Shown here: positions 1 to 5,099 of the stretch, piece after piece | Layout of the letters: the number at the start of each line of letters is the position of its first letter | How positions within the stretch are numbered: position 1 is the first letter of the stretch | Source: an uncultured Maritalea sp. | GTDB lineage: Bacteria; Pseudomonadota; Alphaproteobacteria; Rhizobiales; Devosiaceae | Assembly (NCBI GenBank): GCA_913055925.1 | Contig: CAJXLH010000167.1 | Location: 1-6,304 of the forward strand | Reading direction: 5' to 3' | Length of the DNA: 6,304 bases | The notes under the pieces: model-generated | What the model saw: the letters and a program-made list of their open reading frames with translations, nothing else | Databases searched by the model: none | What the model was told of the DNA's origin: nothing | Program-made: the position numbers and the translations under genes

Positions 1-788
1 TTGGCTTTGTTGCCTGCTATCGAATAGCCGTCTTTGGAATTTGCAATTGGCAGAATATTCATCGGTGGGGCGCCCATGAAACCGGCGACATAAGTGTTGG
101 CTGGGGTGTAATAAACCTCGTCTGGCGTCCCGATTTGCTGAATGTATCCGTCTTTCAAAATACAAATGCGCGTTGCCAGCGTCATGGCTTCAATTTGATC
201 GTGCGTCACATATACAATTGAGGCGTTCACCCGCTCGTGCAGGTCTTTGATCTCGGCACGCATTTCCACGCGCAGTTTTGCATCAAGGTTTGAAAGCGGT
301 TCGTCGAACAAATAAAGCTTTGGATCGCGCACAAGCGCGCGGCCCATTGCAACACGCTGGCGCTGGCCGCCAGAAAGCTCAGACGGTTTGCGGTCGAGCA
401 GGTGATCGAGCTGCAAAATCTCAGCAACGCGATGCATTTGTTCTTCGCGAACAGCTTTGCTCGCGCCACGTACCTTCAAACCAAATGTGATGTTTTCGCC
501 AACCGTCATGGTTGGGTAGAGCGCGTATGACTGGAATACCATCGCAATGTCTCGATCCCCTGGAGGGGTTTCGGTCATATCGCTGCCGCCAATATGTATG
601 CTGCCCGCATTGATGGTTTCAAGACCTGCAATGCAATTTAGAAGAGTTGATTTTCCGCAACCCGATGGCCCCAGCAAAACCAAAAACTCAGCTTCGCCCA
701 TATCGATATTGATATCGTGAAGCACTTCGACATTGCCGTAGTTCTTTTTCAGATTTTCGATTTTCAGGATTGCGTTTTGATCGGTCAC
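1..788 (-). CDS. malK: MalK/UgpC-type sugar ABC transporter ATP-binding protein (3' end outside window)
   Basis: This is the cytoplasmic ATPase that powers the maltose/alpha-glucoside importer. 262 codons are visible and the gene runs off the left edge; family members are usually about 360-370 residues, so most of the C-terminal regulatory (TOBE) domain is missing. The nucleotide-binding domain is complete: A-loop Tyr17, Walker A GPSGCGKST (40-48), Q-loop Gln86 in QSYALYP, signature LSGGQRQRV (138-146), Walker B LYLFDEP (158-164), D-loop SNLD (166-169) and switch His196. After THDQIEAMT the protein reads LATRI where enteric MalK has an acidic residue (LADRI/LADKI); as I recall, rhizobial sugar ATPases share this variant. 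The start is GTG at 788, since no ATG lies before the essential N-terminal strands, and it follows a good Shine-Dalgarno. The GTG overlaps the repressor stop codon, so the two genes are probably co-transcribed and translationally coupled. Such ATPases can serve several sugar permeases, so exclusive pairing with the MalF here is inferred. Confidence 0.95.
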   Translation of the reverse strand, partial: MTDQNAILKIENLKKNYGNVEVLHDINIDMGEAEFLVLLGPSGCGKSTLLNCIAGLETINAGSIHIGGSDMTETPPGDRDIAMVFQSYALYPTMTVGENITFGLKVRGASKAVREEQMHRVAEILQLDHLLDRKPSELSGGQRQRVAMGRALVRDPKLYLFDEPLSNLDAKLRVEMRAEIKDLHERVNASIVYVTHDQIEAMTLATRICILKDGYIQQIGTPDEVYYTPANTYVAGFMGAPPMNILPIANSKDGYSIAGNKA

Positions 789-1807
789 GATCGTCTCCTT
801 TTCGGGGCGCGGGTGGAGGTGCGAACAATCAAATCCACCGGCACTACCTTTTGCAAATCTTTGATGGGCGCGCCTTTGACGAGCTTCATCACCATATCGG
901 CGATTTCGCTGCCGGCATCTCGGATGGGTGAGCGGGTGACCGTTAAGGCCACAGAAAAGCTTTCGGTTTTAAGCGAAGAGAGTCCGTCATCGTGCGAGAT
1001 GATCGATATGTCCTTGCCAACTTCTAGGCCTTGTTCGCGAATGTAGCGTTGTGCACCCAGTGTCATTAGGGTCGAAGAACATAAAAAGGCAGTAGGTGTT
1101 GGGTCCATAGCCAGCAAAGCCTCTGCATGTTTGTATCCGTACTCAACCGTCATGTGATTTTGGAAGATGAGGTTTGGATTGGCTTGCATGCCAAACTCTG
1201 CGAGCGCACGCTTGTACCCGTCCAATCGTTGGCGGGCGAACATCAGATCAGGCGCACCATTGAGCAAGGCAATGCGTTCATGGCCGAGTTCCAAAAGCAG
1301 CTTCGTTGCGTCGTAAAAAGCGCCTTCATTGTCGATGTCAAAAAAGCCGTAGGGCAGATCAGTTTCGCACCGACCGTGAACGATAAATGGAAAGTTTAGT
1401 TTCGATAAAACCGAGATGCGTTCATCATTTGCTTTAGGTGCTGAGATGACAAAACCATCAACTTTTCGATTGGTCGCAAACCGTTGATAAGTCTTGGCGC
1501 TATCGGCCGCCGTCAACACCACGTCATTTTCATATGTTGCGAGTTTTTTCGTCAACGCCGCAAGGAAGTCGGCAAAGTGCGGGTCGATAAGCAAATCATC
1601 TTGATGTGGCAGAACAATGCCAATTGCATCAGCACGACCTGTAGCCAACCGGCGGGCGCTGGAATTGGGGCGATAATCAAGTCGCCTTGCCGCTTCAAGC
1701 ACGCGATCTCGCGTCGCTTGATTGACGGTCGAATAATTGTTCAGCGCGCGCGAAACCGTTGCCTGTGAAAGGCCAAGATGCTCGGCGAGTTTTTTTAAAT
1801 TTGCCAC
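785..1807 (-). CDS. LacI-family transcriptional repressor of the alpha-glucoside/maltose locus (AglR-like)
   Basis: This 340-residue protein is a full-length LacI/GalR repressor, expected to bind DNA as a dimer and to be released by a sugar. The N-terminus carries the helix-turn-helix (about residues 3-22, with LGLSQATVSRAL), followed by helix 3 and the hinge YRPNSSARRLATGRA, whose Leu54 would be the minor-groove leucine. From about residue 61 to the end is the periplasmic-binding-protein-like effector domain, with family signatures such as FDIDNEGA and LGHERIALLNG. The tail RAPKRRRS is basic. I place the start at GTG 1807 because AAGGAGGA sits four bases upstream and the resulting N-terminus, VANLKKLAEHLGLSQ, matches the family. 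An in-frame TTG at 1825 would put that ribosome site inside the gene. Adjacency to an alpha-glucosidase and to two matching palindromes suggests it controls both divergent operons and itself. The AglR-like label is from family resemblance; the inducer cannot be read from the sequence. Confidence 0.92.
   Translation of the reverse strand: MANLKKLAEHLGLSQATVSRALNNYSTVNQATRDRVLEAARRLDYRPNSSARRLATGRADAIGIVLPHQDDLLIDPHFADFLAALTKKLATYENDVVLTAADSAKTYQRFATNRKVDGFVISAPKANDERISVLSKLNFPFIVHGRCETDLPYGFFDIDNEGAFYDATKLLLELGHERIALLNGAPDLMFARQRLDGYKRALAEFGMQANPNLIFQNHMTVEYGYKHAEALLAMDPTPTAFLCSSTLMTLGAQRYIREQGLEVGKDISIISHDDGLSSLKTESFSVALTVTRSPIRDAGSEIADMVMKLVKGAPIKDLQKVVPVDLIVRTSTRAPKRRRS
794..800 (-). promoter_or_regulatory. 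malK ribosome binding site inside the repressor gene
   Basis: AAGGAGA lies five bases before the malK GTG start. It is embedded in the last codons of the upstream repressor gene, where the same bases encode part of its Arg-rich C-terminal tail. The site decides the GTG start and supports translational coupling. Confidence 0.75.
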
Positions 1808-1811
1808 AGCG

Positions 1812-1819
1812 TCCTCCTT
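1812..1819 (-). promoter_or_regulatory. Strong ribosome binding site of the LacI-family gene
   Basis: AAGGAGGA is a near-perfect anti-16S match four bases before GTG 1807. It fixes the start and argues against the upstream in-frame TTG at 1825. Confidence 0.8.
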
Positions 1820-1858
1820 CCTCAACGAATCCCACTTGTGTGCAAAAGACGCAACTTA

Positions 1859-1872
1859 TGAAAGCGCTTTCA
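1859..1872. promoter_or_regulatory. LacI-type operator O1 (repressor-malK side)
   Basis: TGAAAGCGCTTTCA is a perfect 14-base palindrome with the central CpG typical of LacI-family operators. The same 14 bases recur inside the second palindrome near the alpha-glucosidase. It lies about 50 bases upstream of the repressor start and just downstream of the predicted minus-strand promoter, so bound repressor would be expected to block its own operon. That this particular repressor binds here is inferred from adjacency and duplication. Confidence 0.82.
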
Positions 1873-1879
1873 AATTGAA

Positions 1880-1908
1880 TTGATAGGTTTTTGCCGCGAT
1901 GAATGCAA
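1880..1908 (-). promoter_or_regulatory. Candidate promoter for the repressor-malK operon
   Basis: Read on the minus strand, TTGCAT (1908-1903) and TATCAA (1885-1880) are separated by 17 bases and resemble sigma-70 -35 and -10 boxes (three and four of six matches). Transcription would start near 1873, at the edge of operator O1. The match is moderate and the position fits repression by O1, but the start site is a prediction. Confidence 0.4.
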
Positions 1909-2035
1909 GTGGCAATTTTGGTTGGCGCTAAATCGAGATGTAAATCTTCTCAATAACTAGCTGAAAATAAACAGAAAAACGAACTTTTTGCGATTTTTGT
2001 TCAAAGTTGAATCCAGATCGTTCGACAAAATGCGC

Positions 2036-2064
2036 TTGACAAGATGGTTGGGTTGTCGATTTAT
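2036..2064 (+). promoter_or_regulatory. Candidate promoter for the alpha-glucosidase-malE-malF operon
   Basis: TTGACA at 2036-2041 is a perfect -35 consensus. At 17-base spacing the -10 would be ATTTAT (2059-2064), a weak match, which is common in alphaproteobacteria. Transcription would begin near 2071, in the centre of operator O2, leaving a leader of roughly 57 bases. The -10 and start point overlap the operator, a classic layout for repression by blocking RNA polymerase. Confidence 0.6.
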
Positions 2065-2080
2065 TGAAAGCGCTTTCAAT
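2063..2080. promoter_or_regulatory. LacI-type operator O2 (alpha-glucosidase side)
   Basis: ATTGAAAGCGCTTTCAAT is a perfect 18-base palindrome with a central CpG. It contains the whole 14-base O1 core and extends it symmetrically by two bases per arm, so it is probably the stronger site. It overlaps the predicted -10 box and start point of the plus-strand operon. Assignment to the adjacent LacI-family repressor is inferred. Confidence 0.87.
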
Positions 2081-2116
2081 GATTGATCGGCGAATCCAAA
2101 CGCCGACGTGAGGTTA

Positions 2117-2122
2117 AAGGGA
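2117..2122 (+). promoter_or_regulatory. Ribosome binding site of the alpha-glucosidase gene
   Basis: AAGGGA lies five bases before ATG 2128. It supports that start over an in-frame TTG at 2083, which has no ribosome site and falls almost at the end of the operator. Confidence 0.6.
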
Positions 2123-2127
2123 CGAGC

Positions 2128-3819
2128 ATGAGCGAAGCATTAGCTGTCAAGCAAACAGACATGGGTGCACACGGCAATCTGGACCACCAGGCCGATTGGT
2201 GGCGTGGTGCTGTCATTTACCAGATCTACCCACGGTCTTTTCAAGACAGCAATGGTGATGGCATTGGCGATTTGCGTGGTATCACCCAGCGTTTGCCATA
2301 TGTGGCACGTTTAGGTGTTGACGCGATTTGGCTTTCGCCGTTCTTTAAATCTCCCATGAAAGATATGGGCTACGACGTCTCTGACTATTGTGATGTTGAC
2401 CCTTCATTCGGCACACTTGAAGACTTTGACGCGATGGTTGCGCGAGCACATGAGCTGGGTCTCAAAGTGATGATCGATCAGGTTTTGTCGCACACATCAG
2501 ACCAACACAAATGGTTTGAAGAGAGCCGACAAAGCCGTGAGAACGATAAATCAGATTGGTATGTTTGGGCCGATGCGCGACCTGATGGTACACCACCGAC
2601 CAACTGGCAATCTGTTTTTGGCGGTCCGGCTTGGAGCTGGGATCCAAAGCGTCGCCAGTATTATCTCCACAATTTCTTGCCTAGCCAGCCGGACCTCAAT
2701 TTTCACAATCCGGATGTGCAAGAGGCATTGTTAAAGACCGTTCGTTTTTGGCTCGAACGGGGCGTGGATGGTTTCCGTTTGGATACGGTAAACTTCTATG
2801 TTCACGACCAAGAGCTGCGTGACAACCCTCCCGTGACAGGCGGACGGTCAAACGATGTTCCTGATCTCAACCCTTATGGATTTCAGGAGCATATTTACGA
2901 CAAAACGCGTCCAGAAAATATCGGATTCCTTGAAAAGTTCCGTGCGCTTTTAGATGAATATCCAGGTGCATCATCGGTTGGCGAAGTTGGTGACGGTGAT
3001 CGCTCTTTGCGCACCATGGCAGAATATACAGCAGGCGATGACCGCCTACATATGTGCTACTCGTTTGACATGCTTGGCCCAGACTTCTCGGTAGAGCATT
3101 TTAAAAAATGCATCACGCGCTTTGAAGATGCTTCGGAAGAATTTGCAGGTGGCAATTCATGGCCATGTTGGGCATTTTCCAACCACGACGTTAATCGTCA
3201 CATGAGCCGTTGGGCGGACCTTGCCAATAATAAAGAACAGTTTGCAAAGCTGGCAGGCGCATTGCTTTTGAGCCTTAAGGGCTCTGTTTGCATCTACCAA
3301 GGTGATGAGCTTGGCTTCACCGAGGCAGAATTACAGTTCGAAGATCTCACAGACCCTTACGGCATCACGTTTTGGCCAGAGTTTAAGGGACGCGACGGTT
3401 GTCGCACGCCATTTGCTTGGGAAAGCGATGGGGTGCATGGCGGTTTTTCTCAAGCTGAGAAAACATGGCTGCCTGTCGCGCAAGAGCACAAAAAAGCATC
3501 TGCCGCCACACAAGAGGCATCGGATAGCTCCATTTTCTCACAATATCAGCGTTTCTTGAATTTCCGAAAAAAGCTTCCAGCGATGATCGATGGGGACATC
3601 AAGTTCCTTGATTGGGGCAATGAGGGACTTGCCTTTGTGCGCGGCGAGGGCGCGGACGCGGTGCTTTGCGTCATCAATTTGAGCAACTCAGATGTTGCAT
3701 TCGAATTGCCAGAGGGCATGAGCGCAACAGCGCTTGAAAATCACGGATTTGAATTTGGGTTCGACGGTTCAACCGTCAGCCTTGGTGGCCATCAGGCCTT
3801 TTTCGCCGCTTTGGGTTAG
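2128..3819 (+). CDS. aglA: Cytoplasmic alpha-glucosidase, glycoside hydrolase family 13 (AglA / GH13_23 type)
   Basis: This 563-residue retaining alpha-glucosidase should release glucose from the non-reducing end of maltose and related short alpha-glucosides. With no signal peptide it acts on imported sugar in the cytoplasm. The (beta/alpha)8 barrel begins at WWRGAVIYQIYPRSF (24-38), followed by the calcium-loop-like DSNGDGIGDL (40-49). The four GH13 regions are present: I DQVLSHTSDQH (117-127), II GFRLDTVNF with nucleophile Asp219, III SVGEVGD with acid/base Glu286, and IV FSNHDVNR with transition-state Asp354. DQVLSHTSD replaces the commoner DxVxNHTS and, with the long insert after region II (TVNFYVHDQELRDNPP), points to GH13 subfamily 23, which includes rhizobial AglA and the Halomonas enzyme. 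A beta-sandwich domain C occupies about 485-563. It is the first gene of the operon, 29 bases before malE. Exact substrate range (maltose, sucrose, trehalulose) cannot be read from the sequence. The start is ATG 2128, chosen by its ribosome site. Confidence 0.95.
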   Translation: MSEALAVKQTDMGAHGNLDHQADWWRGAVIYQIYPRSFQDSNGDGIGDLRGITQRLPYVARLGVDAIWLSPFFKSPMKDMGYDVSDYCDVDPSFGTLEDFDAMVARAHELGLKVMIDQVLSHTSDQHKWFEESRQSRENDKSDWYVWADARPDGTPPTNWQSVFGGPAWSWDPKRRQYYLHNFLPSQPDLNFHNPDVQEALLKTVRFWLERGVDGFRLDTVNFYVHDQELRDNPPVTGGRSNDVPDLNPYGFQEHIYDKTRPENIGFLEKFRALLDEYPGASSVGEVGDGDRSLRTMAEYTAGDDRLHMCYSFDMLGPDFSVEHFKKCITRFEDASEEFAGGNSWPCWAFSNHDVNRHMSRWADLANNKEQFAKLAGALLLSLKGSVCIYQGDELGFTEAELQFEDLTDPYGITFWPEFKGRDGCRTPFAWESDGVHGGFSQAEKTWLPVAQEHKKASAATQEASDSSIFSQYQRFLNFRKKLPAMIDGDIKFLDWGNEGLAFVRGEGADAVLCVINLSNSDVAFELPEGMSATALENHGFEFGFDGSTVSLGGHQAFFAALG

Positions 3820-3823
3820 CGGC
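3805..3823 (+). other. Small hairpin over the alpha-glucosidase stop codon
   Basis: GCCGCT (3805-3810) and AGCGGC (3818-3823) form a perfect 6-bp GC-rich stem with a 7-base loop, and the TAG stop spans the loop-stem boundary. No T tract follows, so it is not a standard terminator. It lies 11 bases before the malE ribosome site and could affect RNA processing or termination-reinitiation, but a 6-bp stem may also be chance. Confidence 0.4.
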
Positions 3824-3834
3824 AATCGGTAGTC

Positions 3835-3840
3835 GGGAGG
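3835..3840 (+). promoter_or_regulatory. Strong ribosome binding site of malE
   Basis: GGGAGG sits eight bases before ATG 3849. It is the strongest ribosome site in the plus-strand operon, in line with a binding protein made in excess over its permease. Confidence 0.75.
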
Positions 3841-3848
3841 ATTACGAA

Positions 3849-5024
3849 ATGAAGAAACTACTTACCCTTGCAGCAAGCGCAATTGCGATTTCTGCGGCAT
3901 CAATCATGCCATCATTTGCTTTGGAAGAAGGCAAGTTGGTTGTGTGGATCAACGGCGACAAAGGCTATAATGGTCTTGCCGAAGTTGGCAAAAAGTTTGA
4001 AGAAGAACTTGGCGTTGAAGTTGTTGTTGAGCACCCTGAAAGCGTGACTGACAAGTTCCAGCAAGCTGCTGCAAACGGCCAAGGCCCTGACATTTTCATC
4101 TGGGCGCATGACCGTTTTGGCGAGTGGGCTGCAGGCGGTTTGATCACACCTGTTGATCCTAGCGCTGAAGTGAAAGCAAACACGTTTGATTTTGCGTGGG
4201 ACGCGGTAACATCTGACGGTAAAATTTGGGGCTACCCAGTTGCTGTAGAAGCGGTTGGCTTGATCTACAATAAAGATTTGGTGCCAAATCCACCTGCGAC
4301 ATTTGAAGAGATTGCTGATCTTAAAATTGACGGCATCGAACACCCAATCATGTGGGACTACAACAACACCTATTTCTCGATGCCATTGTTGATGGCTGGC
4401 GGCGGCTATGCCTTTGAGAAAAAAGACGGTGCGTATGATCCGGCTGATACAGGTGTTGCAAACGCAGGTTCGATTGCTGGTGCATCAATGATCAAATCTT
4501 TGATCGATAATGGTGTGATGCCTAAAGGCGTTGATTATGGCGTTATGGATGCAGCGATCAACAAAGGCGAAACCGCAATGGTCATCAACGGACCATGGGC
4601 ATGGTCAAACCTTGAAACATCAGGCATCAACTTCGGTGTGGCGCCAATCCCGTCAGTCGATGGTAAGCCTTCAAAAGCATTTGTTGGCGTGTTGGCAGCA
4701 ACAGTGAACGCAGCGAGCCCGAACAAAGACATCGCTAAAGAATTCATCGAAAGCTACATGTTGACAGATGACGGCCTGAAAATGGTCAATGACGATGTGG
4801 CGTTGGGTGCGGTGACTTCTAAGTCATTCGCTAAGCAAGTTGAAAGCAACGCAAACATTGCTGCAACTCTTGCGAACGCACAAACTGGTGTTCCTATGCC
4901 TTCAATCCCTGCAATGGGCAAATTCTGGGCGGCTATGGAGCCAGCACTTCGTTCGATCACAAACGGTCAGTCTTCAGTTGAAGAAGCATTGTCTGGCGCC
5001 GAAACACGTATTTTGGCAGAATAA
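3849..5024 (+). CDS. malE: Periplasmic maltose/maltodextrin-binding protein MalE
   Basis: This 391-residue binding protein delivers maltose or maltodextrins to the MalFGK2 importer. A Sec signal peptide is clear: KK, a hydrophobic core and a likely SFA|LEE cleavage after residue 24, giving a mature protein of 367 residues, close to the 370 of E. coli. Similarity to E. coli MalE is strong throughout, for example WINGDKGYNGLAEVGKKFE, GPDIFIWAHDRFG, INGPWAWSN and FVGVLAATVNAASPNK. Known sugar-contact residues are kept: Asp37 and Lys38 (D14/K15 of mature E. coli), Glu61, Trp85, Asp88 and Arg89 (W62/D65/R66), Glu134 (E111), Tyr175 (Y155), Tyr230 (Y210), Trp250 (W230) and Trp360 (W340). The QEPYF motif instead reads NNTYF, so the equivalent of Glu153 is Asn173. 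A three-residue deletion precedes it. It is soluble, with no lipobox. It sits 29 bases after the glucosidase and 75 bases before malF, which matches its job. Confidence 0.97.
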   Translation: MKKLLTLAASAIAISAASIMPSFALEEGKLVVWINGDKGYNGLAEVGKKFEEELGVEVVVEHPESVTDKFQQAAANGQGPDIFIWAHDRFGEWAAGGLITPVDPSAEVKANTFDFAWDAVTSDGKIWGYPVAVEAVGLIYNKDLVPNPPATFEEIADLKIDGIEHPIMWDYNNTYFSMPLLMAGGGYAFEKKDGAYDPADTGVANAGSIAGASMIKSLIDNGVMPKGVDYGVMDAAINKGETAMVINGPWAWSNLETSGINFGVAPIPSVDGKPSKAFVGVLAATVNAASPNKDIAKEFIESYMLTDDGLKMVNDDVALGAVTSKSFAKQVESNANIAATLANAQTGVPMPSIPAMGKFWAAMEPALRSITNGQSSVEEALSGAETRILAE

Positions 5025-5046
5025 TTCGAACAGAGTAATCTGATCA

Positions 5047-5074
5047 GAGGCATCGCCAGTGGTGGCGGTGCCTC
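5047..5074 (+). other. Strong intercistronic stem-loop between malE and malF
   Basis: GAGGCATCGCCA (5047-5058) pairs with TGGCGGTGCCTC (5063-5074) as a 12-bp stem containing one T-G wobble, closed by a GTGG tetraloop. It lies 22 bases after the malE stop and 25 before the malF start. There is no T run after it, so full intrinsic termination is unlikely. In E. coli the same gap holds REP hairpins known to stabilise the upstream malE message against 3' decay and so raise MalE over MalF. A similar role here is inferred from position and structure. Confidence 0.75.
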
Positions 5075-5099
5075 CATCTCCCGAACCAAGGCCAACGCC

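Larger units (their letters stand above)
1808..2127. promoter_or_regulatory. Divergent control region between repressor and alpha-glucosidase genes
   Basis: This 320-base gene-free stretch separates the two divergent operons. It contains one predicted promoter per direction and two LacI-type palindromes whose centres are 206 bases apart. The middle part (about 1925-2015) is AT-rich with runs of A and T. I see no convincing small gene, RNA gene or terminator in it. Confidence 0.85.

Noticed and set aside
165..188. LATRI in place of LADRI/LADKI in MalK as a broken or unusual ATPase
   Set aside because: All catalytic motifs, including the switch histidine, are intact, and the Thr variant is, as far as I recall, common in rhizobial sugar ATPases.
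1808..1825. Upstream in-frame TTG (1825) as the repressor start
   Set aside because: It would place the strong AAGGAGGA ribosome site inside the coding region and add residues not expected before the LacI-family N-terminus; GTG 1807 fits better.
1891..1915. TTGCC-N15-GGCAA inverted repeat upstream of the minus-strand promoter
   Set aside because: The arms are short, the loop is long and there is no second copy; not distinguishable from chance in a 320-base region.
2038..2057. GACAA-N10-TTGTC inverted repeat in the promoter spacer as an activator site
   Set aside because: The arms are only five bases, one overlaps the -35 box, and no second copy exists at the other promoter; chance is likely.
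2083..2127. TTG at 2083 as the alpha-glucosidase start
   Set aside because: It has no ribosome site and begins about 12 bases from the predicted transcription start. ATG 2128 has AAGGGA five bases upstream, and the extra residues look non-homologous.
3912..4343. 143-codon open frame on the minus strand inside malE
   Set aside because: It is fully antisense to a well-conserved gene, has no recognisable domain or ribosome site, and its product looks like random translation of the opposite strand.
5047..5080. Rho-independent terminator after malE
   Set aside because: The stem is strong but is followed by CATCTCCCG rather than a T run, and malF continues in the same direction only 25 bases later.
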